From assembly GCF_030815405.1 (NCBI RefSeq), contig NZ_JAUSWX010000001.1:930001-994000 (forward strand): a stretch of 64,000 nucleotides of DNA, in the 5' to 3' direction. Position numbers and translations under genes: made by a program. This document shows, one piece after another, positions 38,507 to 49,331 of this stretch (the first letter of the stretch is position 1; every line of letters starts with the position of its first letter). The DNA is from Agromyces albus. GTDB lineage: Bacteria > Actinomycetota > Actinomycetes > Actinomycetales > Microbacteriaceae. The notes beneath the pieces were generated by a model, which searched no databases, had not been told where the DNA came from, and worked only from the letters and a program-made list of their open reading frames with translations.

Positions 38507-39637
38507 GTGCGAGTCGGAGTGATCGGCGGCGGCCAGCTGGCGAGGATGATGATCCCCGCGGCGATCGAACTGGGCGTCGAGCTGCGCGTGCTCGCCGAGG
38601 CCGAGGGCATGTCGGCGGCGATCGCCGCCGAGCGGGTCGGCGACTACACCGATGCCGACACCGTGCTCGCCTTCGCGCGCGAGGTCGACGTCGTCACCTT
38701 CGACCACGAGCACGTGCCACAGGACGTGCTGCACGCCCTCGTCGACGCAGGAGTGCCGGTGCATCCGGGTCCCGATGCCCTGCGTTACGCGCAGGACAAG
38801 CTGCTCATGCGCGAAGGGCTGTCGCGGCTCGGCCTGCCCGTGCCCGATTGGGCGCGCGTCGAGACGCCGGCCGAACTCGACGTGTTCATCGCCGACCACG
38901 GCGGTGCTGCCGTCGTGAAGACCCCGAGGGGCGGCTACGACGGCAAGGGCGTGCGCGTCGTGCACAGTGCCGCAGAGGTGGCCGAGTGGTTCGCGACGAT
39001 CGCCGAAGACGGCCGCGCCGGTGCGCTCCTCGTCGAGGAGCTCGTCGAGTTCCGCCGTGAGCTCGCCCAGCTCGTCGCGCGCCGCCCGAGCGGCGAGATC
39101 GCCGCATGGCCGCTCGTCGAGACGGTCCAGGTCGGCGGCGTCTGCAGCGAGGTCATCGCCCCGGCTCCGCGCTCGGCCGGAAAGCTCGCGGATGTCGCCG
39201 CTGACGTCGCGATCGCGATCGCCGAGGGGCTCGGCGTCACGGGAGTGCTCGCCGTCGAGCTCTTCGAGACGACCGACGACCGCGTGCTCGTCAACGAGCT
39301 GGCGATGCGGCCGCACAACAGCGGGCACTGGTCGATGGACGGCTCCACCACGAGCCAGTTCGAGCAGCACCTGCGAGCGGTGCTCGACCTGCCGCTCGGC
39401 GGCACCGGCTGCCACGAGGAATGGGCCGTGATGGTCAACGTGCTCGGCGGCCCGGTCGAGGGCACGCTCGCCGATCGTTACGCCGAGGCGTTCGAGGGCC
39501 ACCCCACCGTGAAGATCCACAACTATGGCAAGGTGCCGCGACCCGGCCGCAAGGTCGGCCACGTGACGGCGATCGGATCCAACCTCGACGACGCCGTCTA
39601 CGAGGCCCGCGCGGCGGCCGCCGTCTTCCAGGACTGA
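38507..39637 (+). CDS. purK: 5-(carboxyamino)imidazole ribonucleotide synthase
   Basis: 376 residues, ATP-grasp fold. It carboxylates AIR to N5-CAIR in purine synthesis. Starts with the family signature GVIGGGQLARMM; FDHEHVP, KTPRGGYDGKGV and NELAMRPHNSGHWSMDGSTTSQFEQHLRAV are standard. The start is one of several in-frame GTG codons (38489, 38498, 38507); 38507 gives the shortest natural N-terminus and has GGAG 9 bases upstream. purE follows after 53 bp. Confidence 0.95.
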   Translation: MRVGVIGGGQLARMMIPAAIELGVELRVLAEAEGMSAAIAAERVGDYTDADTVLAFAREVDVVTFDHEHVPQDVLHALVDAGVPVHPGPDALRYAQDKLLMREGLSRLGLPVPDWARVETPAELDVFIADHGGAAVVKTPRGGYDGKGVRVVHSAAEVAEWFATIAEDGRAGALLVEELVEFRRELAQLVARRPSGEIAAWPLVETVQVGGVCSEVIAPAPRSAGKLADVAADVAIAIAEGLGVTGVLAVELFETTDDRVLVNELAMRPHNSGHWSMDGSTTSQFEQHLRAVLDLPLGGTGCHEEWAVMVNVLGGPVEGTLADRYAEAFEGHPTVKIHNYGKVPRPGRKVGHVTAIGSNLDDAVYEARAAAAVFQD

Positions 39638-39678
39638 TCGCACTGCGCGCCCTGCGGGCTTCTCACAGTCCGCGGCTT

Positions 39679-39684
39679 TAGGAT
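39679..39684 (+). promoter_or_regulatory. -10 box TAGGAT of purE (leaderless)
   Basis: Ends exactly 6 bases before the GTG start at 39691. Confidence 0.55.
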
Positions 39685-39690
39685 CGTCGG

Positions 39691-40197
39691 GTGACTGCAG
39701 GCAACACCACCCCGCTCGTCGGCGTCGTGATGGGATCCGACTCCGACTGGAACGTGATGCGCGAGGCATCCGAGCTCCTCGACGAATTCGGCGTCGCCCA
39801 TGAGGTGGAAGTCGTCTCCGCGCACCGCACTCCCGAGAAGATGATCGCCTACGGCAAGCAGGCCGCCGTGCGCGGCCTCAAGGTGATCATCGCGGGCGCC
39901 GGCGGAGCGGCCCACCTGCCCGGCATGCTCGCGTCGGTCACCACGCTTCCCGTCGTCGGCGTGCCGGTGCCGCTCGGCCGGCTCGACGGGCTCGACTCCC
40001 TGCTCTCCATCGTGCAGATGCCCGCCGGGGTTCCCGTCGCGACCGTCTCGATCGGCGGCGCGAAGAACGCGGGCCTGCTCGCTGTGAAGATCCTCGCGAC
40101 GTCGGATGCCGCGCTCAGCGCCGCGCTCGCCGACTACGCCACCGCCCTCGCCGCCCTCGTCGAGGAGAAGAACGAACGGCTCAAGTCCACCCGATGA
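39691..40197 (+). CDS. purE: N5-CAIR mutase
   Basis: 168 residues, class I PurE. It moves the carboxylate of N5-CAIR to give CAIR. Motifs [25 protein letters not shown] and [16 protein letters not shown] are exact. GTG start after a -10 box. Overlaps the LCP gene by ATGA. Confidence 0.97.
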   Translation: MTAGNTTPLVGVVMGSDSDWNVMREASELLDEFGVAHEVEVVSAHRTPEKMIAYGKQAAVRGLKVIIAGAGGAAHLPGMLASVTTLPVVGVPVPLGRLDGLDSLLSIVQMPAGVPVATVSIGGAKNAGLLAVKILATSDAALSAALADYATALAALVEEKNERLKSTR

Positions 40198-41558
40198 GTC
40201 TCGCAGCAAGCCCCATACGCTACCCCGACCTCGCGTCGCGCACGGTCATGACCCGGCGCGCCTGGTGGCTCGTCGTGCTCAACTTCCTCATCCCCGGCTC
40301 GTCGCAAGTGCTCGCGGGAGACCGAAAGCTCGGCCGGTTCGGACTCGGCGCCACCATCACGCTCTGGCTGGTCGCGATCGTTGCGCTCGTGGTGTGGTTC
40401 CTCTGGCCGGCGGTGCTCTACACGGTGTTCTCGACGACCATCACGTTGTGGGTGGTCGCGCTCGTGCTGGCGTTCTACGCGGTGCTGTGGGTCATTCTGA
40501 CGCTCGACACGCTGCGCCTCGTGCGCCTCGTGAAGACCGCGCCCTCCGCTCGTGCCTGGCTCGCCGGATTCACGACGCTCGTCATGATCGGCCTCTCCGG
40601 CACGGCCGCGTACGGCGCCTATGTCGCCACCACCGCGAGCGGCTTCCTGTCGTCGGTCTTCGTGGCCGGCCCGACTGAGCCACCGATCGACGGCAAGTAC
40701 AACTTCCTCCTGCTCGGCGGCGACGCCGGTCCCGACCGCGACGGCCTCCGGCCCGACAGCATCACGGTCGTGAGCGTCGATGCCGAGACGGGGCAGGCGG
40801 TCACGATCGGCCTGCCGCGCAACATGGAGGACGTGCCCTTCAACGAGGACTCGCCGCTCGCCGCCGTGTACCCCGAGGGCTACGGCTCGATCGACGGCTG
40901 CGAGGTCGACGTCTGCATGCTGAACTCGATCTACACCGAGGTCGAGCTCATGAGCCCCGAGATGTACCCGAACGCCGTCAACGAAGGCAGCGAGCCCGGC
41001 ATCGAGGCGATGCGCGACGCCGCCGAGGCGATCACCGGACTGCAGATCCAGTACTACGTGCTCATCGACATGCAGGGCTTCCTCGAGCTCATCGACGCAC
41101 TCGGCGGCGTCACCGTGACGGTGCCCGAGGATGTGCCGATCCACGCCGACGAGACGTTCACGACCGTCGCCGAGTGGATCCCGGCCGGCGAGCAGCACCT
41201 CGACGGCTACCACGCGCTCTGGTACGCCCGTTCGCGCCACGGCACGAGCGACTACGACCGGATGGCGCGGCAGCGCCAGATCCAGGAGGCGGTGCTCGAG
41301 CAGTTCAACCCCGCGAACGTGCTCTCGAAGTTCCAGGAGATCGCCGCTGCCGGTTCGCAGGTCGTCAAGACCGACATCCCGCAGTCGATGCTCGGTTACT
41401 TCGTCGATCTCGCGTCGAAGACGAAGGCGCTGCCGATCACCGACGTCGAGCTCGTGCCCGACAACGGGATCGACCCGGAGGATCCCGACTACGACTACGC
41501 ACGCCAGCTCGTGCAGCAGGCGGTCTTCCCGCCGACGGAGGAGCCGGCCGAGGGGTAG
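40194..41558 (+). CDS. LytR-CpsA-Psr family glycan ligase
   Basis: 454 residues. N-terminal region has three to four membrane helices (about residues 20-145), then an extracytoplasmic LCP domain with [34 protein letters not shown] and the long C-terminal [27 protein letters not shown] enzymes attach polysaccharide or teichoic acid from a lipid carrier to peptidoglycan. It opens the polysaccharide region and is coupled to purE by a 4-bp overlap. Confidence 0.93.
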   Translation: MSLAASPIRYPDLASRTVMTRRAWWLVVLNFLIPGSSQVLAGDRKLGRFGLGATITLWLVAIVALVVWFLWPAVLYTVFSTTITLWVVALVLAFYAVLWVILTLDTLRLVRLVKTAPSARAWLAGFTTLVMIGLSGTAAYGAYVATTASGFLSSVFVAGPTEPPIDGKYNFLLLGGDAGPDRDGLRPDSITVVSVDAETGQAVTIGLPRNMEDVPFNEDSPLAAVYPEGYGSIDGCEVDVCMLNSIYTEVELMSPEMYPNAVNEGSEPGIEAMRDAAEAITGLQIQYYVLIDMQGFLELIDALGGVTVTVPEDVPIHADETFTTVAEWIPAGEQHLDGYHALWYARSRHGTSDYDRMARQRQIQEAVLEQFNPANVLSKFQEIAAAGSQVVKTDIPQSMLGYFVDLASKTKALPITDVELVPDNGIDPEDPDYDYARQLVQQAVFPPTEEPAEG

Positions 41559-41617
41559 CCGACGCCCGCAGCGGTCGATGGCCGTCCGGCATCTGCCGGC
41601 CGGCGTGCGCTGCCGGT

Positions 41618-42757
41618 TCAGAGGTCGGCGTGCAACTGCCAGACGCGTTCGGCGGAATCCCGCCAGCTGAAGGCGCGGCTTCGATCGCTGCCCGTGAGCG
41701 CCATCCGGTCGGCGAACGATCGGTCGCCGATGACCGAGGTGATCGCGGCGGCCAGCCGGTCGGTGTAGCCGTCGCCGACCCCCACCGGAACGGCGAGGCC
41801 GGCGCCGGCCGAGACCTCGAGGAACGCCGGGGCATCCGAGTGGATGACCGGAACGCCGAGGCTGAACGCTTCGATCAGCGAGGTGCCGGAGCCCGCGTCG
41901 TGGCTCGGGTCGACGAACGCGAGCGACCGGCCGATCACGACTGCGAGGTCGGCCGGCTCGAGATCGTCGAGGTGGTGGATGCGGGCGGGATCGACGCCGT
42001 ACTCCTCGCCGACGGTGGCCAGGTGCTGGTCGCCCCAGTTCTCGGGGCCGATGACCACCACCGGCACCTCCGGCACGCCGGAGCGCCCCAGCGCCGCGAG
42101 CACGTCGACGACGCCCTTGCGGGGCTCGAGGGTTCCCGGCACGGCGAGGTACTCGCGCGGCAACCCGAGGCGTGCCGCGCGCTCGTCGGCGTCGGGCCCG
42201 ATCGTGAGGCCCGAGCGCGGCGCCGTGCCGATGACGCGCACGCGATCTCCGAAGTCGGCGATCATGCCGAGCCGCTCCGCGAGCGCGTGCGTCGGCACGA
42301 CGATCGCGTCGGCATGCTTGAGCGCGCGCTTCAGCGTGCCCTTCTGCCAGGCGACCGATGCCGCGCTCAGCGCTTCGGGGTTGGTCCACGCGAGCACGTC
42401 GTGCACCGTGGCCACGACCTGGTTGCCGTCGGCGCGATCGTGCTTGCGCAGGGGCGCGAACAGGCTCATGCCGTGGATCATGCCGCCCCCGGGCGACGTC
42501 GTGATGCCGAGCTGCCACGCCGCGGCGAGCTCGCGCCGCGCGAGGGTGGTCTTGTACAGCCCCGACAGCCCGGGAACCTCGCGGAGCACCCGATCGTAGT
42601 CCTCGGGAAGCGACGACGAGACGATCGCCTCGACCTCGCAGCCGCGCGGCGCGGCGGCGACGAGGGCGCGACCGAGATCACGCGTGTATCGCCCGATCGG
42701 CCCGGGCACGGGTGCCACGATCTGATCGAGGATGACGCGGAGGGTGGTGGTCGCCAC
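41618..42757 (-). CDS. Glycosyltransferase family 1/4 (GT-B)
   Basis: 379 residues, a GT-B fold enzyme. The N-terminal domain includes IGRYTRDLGRALVAAAP; the C-terminal nucleotide-sugar domain has VPGTLEPRKGVVDVLAAL and the EX7E-like stretch FVDPSHDAGSGTSLIEAFSLGVPVI. It should move a sugar from a nucleotide to a cell-surface glycan. Start GTG at 42757, with GAAAGGAAG upstream. Convergent with the LCP gene. Confidence 0.9.
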   Translation of the reverse strand: MATTTLRVILDQIVAPVPGPIGRYTRDLGRALVAAAPRGCEVEAIVSSSLPEDYDRVLREVPGLSGLYKTTLARRELAAAWQLGITTSPGGGMIHGMSLFAPLRKHDRADGNQVVATVHDVLAWTNPEALSAASVAWQKGTLKRALKHADAIVVPTHALAERLGMIADFGDRVRVIGTAPRSGLTIGPDADERAARLGLPREYLAVPGTLEPRKGVVDVLAALGRSGVPEVPVVVIGPENWGDQHLATVGEEYGVDPARIHHLDDLEPADLAVVIGRSLAFVDPSHDAGSGTSLIEAFSLGVPVIHSDAPAFLEVSAGAGLAVPVGVGDGYTDRLAAAITSVIGDRSFADRMALTGSDRSRAFSWRDSAERVWQLHADL

Positions 42758-43006
42758 ACTGCTTCCTTTCGCGGTCTGACGGGCATCGGATCCCCCAGCC
42801 AACCCTAGCCGGGTTCGCTCCACGACAACCGCAGTGGGGTTCCCCGGCGGAGACTACTCGATCGTGAACGGGTGGGATGGCTCGTGGTGAATCCGTCCTA
42901 TCATCTCGCCCGCTGGAACGGCCTGTACCACCGTAGGCGGGGGCGGACCCGGGTGACGAGGACGCGATCGCACGCCGCTCATGGGAGCGGCGTCAGCAGC
43001 GCAGTC

Positions 43007-43915
43007 TCACGTCACCAGGCGCTTGAGCCAGTCGGGGATCATCCCGCGACGGCGTGCCAGGCCGTGCAGTGTTCCGGTGCCGATCGCGAGCACCTGTGCG
43101 ATCCGCTGCGGTCCGCTCACCATCGAGATGATCATCCCGCCCATCTCGCGCTTCAGGACGGTGAGCACCCAGCGTGGTCGCTTCCGCACGTTGCGCAGCA
43201 TCAGGTCGATGTTGTTTCGCGCGATGTAGTAGCGGCGGAATGGGGAGTGGTACTGATAGGTCGCGATGTGGCCGCTCGCGTGTCGGAGTGGGACTCCGAA
43301 CGGCCGGAGCTCGGCGCGACGCCCGATCGAGTGGCGGATGTCGGTGCCCTTCGCGACGGCGATCCTGAACCCGCTGTCACGAACGCGCAGGCAGTACTCG
43401 GTGTCGACGCAGTCGATGACGAGTCGTTCGTCGAAGAGCCCCGCCGACTCGAGGCACTCGCGGCTGATGACGAACCCGGTCTGAATCGCTTCGGGCACGA
43501 GCCCGAGACCCTCGGGCGACACCCAGGTCGGCAGGGCAGGCGCGCCGTTCACCGCGTCGACGACCACGATCCCCACTCTGGTGACGGGATTGGCCCGGCG
43601 GAAGACGTCGAGAGCCGTCGTGACGTATTCGTCGGGAAGGCGCGTGTCCTGGTCGACGGTGAGGACGAAGTCGGCCCCATCGTCGAGCGCCCAGGTGATG
43701 CCGGCGTTCAATGCTGCGGCGATCCCCGAGTTCGAGCTGAGGCGGATGACGTGGGCGCCCTCGGCCTCCGCCGCATCCAGGATCACTGAAGCGGCCTCGC
43801 CGCTTCCGTCATCCACGACGACGACCGCTGCGACCTGCGGGGCGATCTGCCGTAGGTGGCCGAGGGCTTCCTCATCGGGTCGATAGGTGGGCACGACGGC
43901 GATCACACGTGGCAC
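43007..43915 (-). CDS. Glycosyltransferase family 2, rhamnosyltransferase-like
   Basis: 302 residues, GT-A fold. RVIAVVPTYRPDEEALGHL, VVVDDGSG, the DXD-like VDQDTRLP and the family C-terminal ECLESAGLFDERLVIDCVDTEYCLR match RfbF/WbbL-like rhamnosyltransferases. It uses a nucleotide sugar, likely dTDP-rhamnose, whose four synthesis genes are nearby. Start GTG with GGAAGGA upstream. Divergent from the next glycosyltransferase. Confidence 0.9.
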   Translation of the reverse strand: MPRVIAVVPTYRPDEEALGHLRQIAPQVAAVVVVDDGSGEAASVILDAAEAEGAHVIRLSSNSGIAAALNAGITWALDDGADFVLTVDQDTRLPDEYVTTALDVFRRANPVTRVGIVVVDAVNGAPALPTWVSPEGLGLVPEAIQTGFVISRECLESAGLFDERLVIDCVDTEYCLRVRDSGFRIAVAKGTDIRHSIGRRAELRPFGVPLRHASGHIATYQYHSPFRRYYIARNNIDLMLRNVRKRPRWVLTVLKREMGGMIISMVSGPQRIAQVLAIGTGTLHGLARRRGMIPDWLKRLVT

Positions 43916-43996
43916 GGGGGTCCTTCCGCGAGGCCGCTCTGCGGCGTCCTGCGCACATTAGAGTAGTTCACTGTTGCCGAATGAGAGGACGTAGAC

Positions 43997-45649
43997 GTGG
44001 AAACTGCCGACGGCCTTTCGTGGGCCTCGCAGCGCGAGTACATCCTGTCGCCGCACGAGCGTGCGAGTGAGGCGGCATTCCGTCGTGACGATGAACGCGT
44101 GGGCGCTGAGGCGGCCGAGCGGTATGGTCGCGCGACGGCCGGCGCCGTGCCCTCTCGGGCGCGTTCGGTCGTTCGCTCCGCGTCGCACCGCATCCTCGCC
44201 TCCAGACCCGGACGGTTCCTGCGGCGCCTGGAGCGTCGCGCCGGGCGCGAAGCCATTCGCGTGCGATCTCGGCTCGAGCACGTCGTGTTGGCTCGACCGG
44301 GTTCGAGGCGGCGCCTTTACGAGGTCGTGGACGAGCCGGCGGACGCGCACTCCGGCAACGCACTGCTGGCCGACGCGACGACCCCATATCTCGTCTTCCT
44401 CCGCAATGGGGGAGTGCTCTCCCCGGCGGGGGCCGCCGCGCTCGACGACGCCCTCGATGGTGATGCCTCGGCCCAGCTGATCTTCGGCGACAGTCGTGTG
44501 CCCTCCGGCCTGCGCGTCAGGGCCCCGGCCTTCTCTCCCTTCCGATTGCGATCCGAGGACTACCTCGGTCCGATCGTCGCCGTGTCAGTGCGCGCGCTTA
44601 GGGAGCGGGGCGGCTTCTCGCCGAATGCCGACGGAGCCCAGATCCTGGACTTCGCGCTCCGCACGCCCGAGCGGGAGGCTCGCCGTCTGCGAGCGGTGCT
44701 CGGATGGGGACCCGCCGTCGACACGCGAGAGGGCGAACCCGCAGAACTGGCCGTCGCCGTCGTGCGAAGGGCGCTTGCCGACGAAGGGGTGGCCGCGCAG
44801 GTGGAAGCAACGCGGTTCGGCCGCCGGCGAGTGTCGTACGAGCCGCTGCAAGCGTCGACGATCTCGGTCGTCATCCCGACCCGTGGCGGCTCCGGATCCA
44901 TTGCCGGGTCCGAGCGAACCTTCGTGGTCGAGGCGGTCCGCGGACTGCTGGAACGCGGCACGACGCGCGACCTCGAGATCGTCGTCGTCGCCGATGATGC
45001 GACGCCCCAGCGCGTGATCGACGAATTGGAGGCGGTCGCCGGAGACCGGCTGAAGCTCGTGCGCTGGAGCGGCGCATTCGACTTCAGCGCCAAGATGAAC
45101 CGCGGTGCCGCGGCGGCGAGCGGCGAGTACCTGCTGTTGCTGAACGACGACATCGAGCTCGTCGAGCCTGCGTCGATCGAGCGGATGCTGTCGATCGCGC
45201 AGCAGCCCGGCGTCGGGCTCGTCGGCGCGCTCCTCTACTTCGAAGACGGCTCTATCCAGCATCTCGGTCATCTTTACCACGGCGGGGGCGCCGGCCACGT
45301 CGGATTCGGAATCACCCCTGGTGCGCGCGCACCCATCGAGACGCTTGCGATCACTCGCGAGGTCTCAGGTGTGACCGCGGCCTGCGCGATCATCTCCCGT
45401 GATCTGTTCCGGGAGGTCGGCGGCTTCTCGCTCTCATTCCCCGGCAACTACAACGACGTCGACCTGAGCATGAAGGTGCGCACGCGCGGACACACGATCC
45501 TGTGCACGGGCGACGCGGCCTTTTACCACTTCGAGTCCAAGACACGCGACGCTCGAGTGCTCGAGAGCGAACTCGACCACCTGCAGGCGCGATGGGGCGC
45601 GCTTGTGGAGCGCGATCGATACTCGCGTGAGCAGGAGCACAGCCTCTGA
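43997..45649 (+). CDS. Glycosyltransferase family 2 with extra N-terminal domain
   Basis: 550 residues. The active GT2 domain is C-terminal (about residues 287-540): ISVVIPTRGGSGS, LLLLNDDIELVEPASIERML (Asp-Asp pair) and VTAACAIISRDLFREVGGF. The first 280 residues look like a degenerate second GT-A half (PYLVFLRNGGVLSPAGAAALDDAL) without a DXD motif, like the N-terminus of the glycosyltransferase at 54.5 kb. GTG start with GAGAGGACG upstream. Confidence 0.88.
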   Translation: METADGLSWASQREYILSPHERASEAAFRRDDERVGAEAAERYGRATAGAVPSRARSVVRSASHRILASRPGRFLRRLERRAGREAIRVRSRLEHVVLARPGSRRRLYEVVDEPADAHSGNALLADATTPYLVFLRNGGVLSPAGAAALDDALDGDASAQLIFGDSRVPSGLRVRAPAFSPFRLRSEDYLGPIVAVSVRALRERGGFSPNADGAQILDFALRTPEREARRLRAVLGWGPAVDTREGEPAELAVAVVRRALADEGVAAQVEATRFGRRRVSYEPLQASTISVVIPTRGGSGSIAGSERTFVVEAVRGLLERGTTRDLEIVVVADDATPQRVIDELEAVAGDRLKLVRWSGAFDFSAKMNRGAAAASGEYLLLLNDDIELVEPASIERMLSIAQQPGVGLVGALLYFEDGSIQHLGHLYHGGGAGHVGFGITPGARAPIETLAITREVSGVTAACAIISRDLFREVGGFSLSFPGNYNDVDLSMKVRTRGHTILCTGDAAFYHFESKTRDARVLESELDHLQARWGALVERDRYSREQEHSL

Positions 45650-45734
45650 TCCCATCGGATGCCGCGACGGGCGCACGGATGCCGCGACACGCATGGATGC
45701 CGCGACGAAGCAGATGCCGCGAACGCGGTGGGGG
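45650..45734. other. 85-bp gap between convergent genes, holds only the octamer array
   Basis: No terminator with a long stem was seen; the four spaced GGATGCCG copies fill the space. Confidence 0.5.
45657..45724. repeat. Four spaced copies of (G)GATGCCGCGAC
   Basis: Copies begin at about 45657, 45677, 45695 and 45712 (the last is partial: AGATGCCGCGAAC), spaced 17-20 bases apart, with no reading frame between two convergent genes. Confidence 0.75.
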
Positions 45735-46586
45735 TCACACGGTGGTGAGCGCTCCGTGCCGGACAGCGTCCGCGAGTGCCTCGCGCCACGGTCGCATCTC
45801 GGAGAGGCCTGCCGCGGCCCAGGCTTCGTGGCCGAGCACCGAGTACGAGGGGCGCGGTGCCGGACGGACGAACGCGGAGCTGTCGGTCGGGGTGATCCGT
45901 TCGGGGTCGAGACCCGACTCCTCGAGCACGGCTCGCGCGAACTCGAACCACGTGGCCGCTCCTGAGTTCGTGCCGTGATAGATGCCGGCAGGGGCGTCGG
46001 CGTCGAGCAGTGCGACGATGTGCGCCGCGAGGTCGGCCGTCCACGTCGGCTGCCCGAGCTGGTCGTCGACGACTGACCACGTGTCGCGGGACGCCGCGAT
46101 GGCGAGCATCGTCTTCGCGAAGTTCGGTCCGTGTGCGCCATACAACCACGCGGTGCGCACGACATACGCGCCGTCGGGGTTGCGCTCGAGCACGAGTTCC
46201 TCGCCAGCGGCCTTGGTGCGGCCGTAGGCCGAGATCGGCGCGCGAGGCGTGACCTCGGCGTAGGGAACGGTGGCATGGCCGTCGAACACGTAGTCCGTCG
46301 AGACCTGCACGATCTTCGCGCCGACGGCGGCCGCCGCCTCGGCGAGGTTGCCGGCTCCGGTGGCGTTCACGGCGTAGGCGTCGGCCTCGTGGGTCTCGGC
46401 GTCGTCGACCTTCGTATAGGCGGCGCAGTTGATGACGACATCGTGGCCGCGCACCGCGGCCAGAACCGCCGCGGCATCCGTCACGTCGAGATCGGCACGG
46501 CCGAGAGCCGTGACCTCCCGACCCTCGAGCGTTGACTGGAGATCGCGCCCGAGCATGCCGCTCGCGCCGGTGATGAGATATCGCAC
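45735..46586 (-). CDS. rfbD: dTDP-4-dehydrorhamnose reductase
   Basis: 283 residues, SDR fold. Last step of dTDP-L-rhamnose synthesis. Rossmann ITGASGMLGRDL near residue 5, catalytic Tyr121 and Lys125 in YGRTK, and STDYVFDG are present. GTG start. It follows rfbB after 7 bp on the same strand. Confidence 0.95.
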   Translation of the reverse strand: MRYLITGASGMLGRDLQSTLEGREVTALGRADLDVTDAAAVLAAVRGHDVVINCAAYTKVDDAETHEADAYAVNATGAGNLAEAAAAVGAKIVQVSTDYVFDGHATVPYAEVTPRAPISAYGRTKAAGEELVLERNPDGAYVVRTAWLYGAHGPNFAKTMLAIAASRDTWSVVDDQLGQPTWTADLAAHIVALLDADAPAGIYHGTNSGAATWFEFARAVLEESGLDPERITPTDSSAFVRPAPRPSYSVLGHEAWAAAGLSEMRPWREALADAVRHGALTTV

Positions 46587-46593
46587 CTCGCCG

Positions 46594-47607
<1,014 letters not shown>

Positions 47608-47792
47608 CCCAGTTGGAATTGCGTGGGTTCTCTCAGCGTTTCCGGTTCGGGCGACTGTGCCTCGGTCCGCCGGCTCGGAAGCGCTTCGCCGTCCGCTCGT
47701 TCTCCCCGTGAGATCGTGCTGCTCGGCCGTTGTTATGCTGAGCGCATCCACGCGGGCCCGGTTCGGGGGTCCGCCGATCCTACGGAGCACAT

Positions 47793-48659
47793 GTGCCGTT
47801 CACACGCCTGCTGACGGTCATCGACGCAGTACGGGGGTTCATCCGGGGCGACGATGAGAACGCACGCTCCCGCCGGATGGCTCTCCTCAATCGGGTCAGT
47901 CGGGCGCCGTTGACTGGCGACGGTCCGGTGGTGAGCCTGACCACGCACGGCGATCGCGTGCGACGGGTGCATCTGACGATCGAAACGATCGGCCGCGGCA
48001 CCGTCAAGCCTTCCGAGATCTTCCTCTGGCTGGACGAGCCCGAGGTCGTCGCTCGGCCACCTCGCACCATCAAACGGCTTCAGCGCCGCGGGCTCTCCTT
48101 GCGGCTGTCGAAGAACTTCGGCCCGCACACCAAGTACTACCCCTACCTGCTCGCCCACGATTCGTTCGATCGACCACTCGTCACCGCCGACGACGACATG
48201 CTGTATCCGTTCACGTGGCTCGCCGGCCTTGCTGACGCGAGCAAGGTTCACCCTGACGAGGTGCTCTGCTATCGCGCACGTCGCGTGTAGCTCCGCGACG
48301 GTCGACTCGAGCCGTATCTGACGTGGCCGCTGGTCGGTACGACGGAGCCCTCATACCTGAACTTTGCGACCGGCGTGTCAGGGGCGCTCTACCCGCCCCG
48401 GTTCCTCGCACAGGTCAAGTCGTTCGGCGACGGTTTCCTTGCGACGTGCCCGAGGCAGGATGACGTCTGGCTTCACTGGATCGCGGTGACCACCGGCAAC
48501 ACCGTGCGGCAGATCGAGGCGGAGGCGAAGAACTTCCCGACCGTGCCACAGACGCAGGGACAAGCGCTGCAGGATCTAAACGTCCTCGGTGGCGCCAATG
48601 ACGCGCACATCGCGGCGACGTATACCGAATCTGCGATCCGCCGCCTTCAGGAAGCGTAG
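47793..48659 (+). pseudogene. Glycosyltransferase broken by one in-frame TAG codon
   Basis: The frame runs 289 codons from GTG 47793 (GGAG 6 bases upstream) to TAG 48657, but codon 166 (48288-48290) is TAG. Both sides are in the same frame and read like one protein: VVSLTTHGDRVRRVHLTIETI, KNFGPHTKYYPYL and the DXD-like VTADDDMLYPF before the stop, then EPSYLNFATGVSGALYPPRFL and QDDVWLHWIAVTTGN after it. A GT-A-fold transferase. No internal start with a ribosome site was seen just after the stop. Either a recent nonsense mutation, a suppressed stop, or a sequencing error. Confidence 0.8.
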
Positions 48660-48710
48660 GGCGCCGGGCGCAGCGTCGGCTTCAAGCTCAGCAACCGGTC
48701 GCGTACTTGT

Positions 48711-48716
48711 TAGACT
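48711..48716 (+). promoter_or_regulatory. -10 box TAGACT of rfbC-rfbA (leaderless)
   Basis: Ends exactly 6 bases before GTG 48723. Confidence 0.55.
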
Positions 48717-48722
48717 CGGCCG

Positions 48723-49331
48723 GTGCAGATCCGCGAATTGAAGATCCCCGACAGCTACGAGATCACCCCGAAGCCGTTCGGCGACGATCGCGGAGTGTTC
48801 TTCGAGTGGTACCGCTCGGATCGGCTCGAGGCCGTGATCGGACATTCGCTCTCGCTCGCACAGGGGAACCAATCGGTCTCACGTCGCGGTGTCGTGCGAG
48901 GCATCCACTTCGCCGACGTGCCGCCGAGCCAGGCGAAGTACGTCACCGCCCCGCGCGGTGCCGTGCTCGACTTCGTGATCGACCTCCGCGTCGGATCGCC
49001 GGCCTTCGGGCAATGGGACTCCGTGCTCCTCGATGATGTCGATCACCGTGCCATCTACATCGCGGAGGGACTCGGCCACTGCTTCGTGGCGCTCACCGAA
49101 GACGCCAACGTCAGCTACCTGGTCTCCGCCCCGTACAACGCGGAGCGAGAGCATGGGATCAACCCATTGGACCCCGCCGTCGGTCTCGACTTCCCGATCG
49201 CATCCGACGCCCTCCTGCTTTCGCCGAAAGACACCGACGCACCGACGCTCGCCGAGGCCGAGGCCACCGGCCTGCTGCCGACGTGGGAGAACGCTCGAGC
49301 GTTCTACGACTCGCTGAACGAAGGGCGATGA
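48723..49331 (+). CDS. rfbC: dTDP-4-dehydrorhamnose 3,5-epimerase
   Basis: 202 residues, cupin-like RmlC fold. It epimerises dTDP-4-keto-6-deoxyglucose. Catalytic His62 in VVRGIHF and Tyr138 in [17 protein letters not shown] start after a -10 box. It overlaps rfbA by ATGA. Confidence 0.95.
   Translation: MQIRELKIPDSYEITPKPFGDDRGVFFEWYRSDRLEAVIGHSLSLAQGNQSVSRRGVVRGIHFADVPPSQAKYVTAPRGAVLDFVIDLRVGSPAFGQWDSVLLDDVDHRAIYIAEGLGHCFVALTEDANVSYLVSAPYNAEREHGINPLDPAVGLDFPIASDALLLSPKDTDAPTLAEAEATGLLPTWENARAFYDSLNEGR

Noticed and set aside
45657..45724. CRISPR array
   Set aside because: Units are only about 12 bases and spacers about 6-8 bases; far too short, and no cas genes.
48288..48290. TAG as a pyrrolysine or programmed read-through codon
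   Set aside because: No pyrrolysine genes are visible, the gene is a glycosyltransferase, and no recoding structure was seen. A nonsense mutation or read error is simpler.
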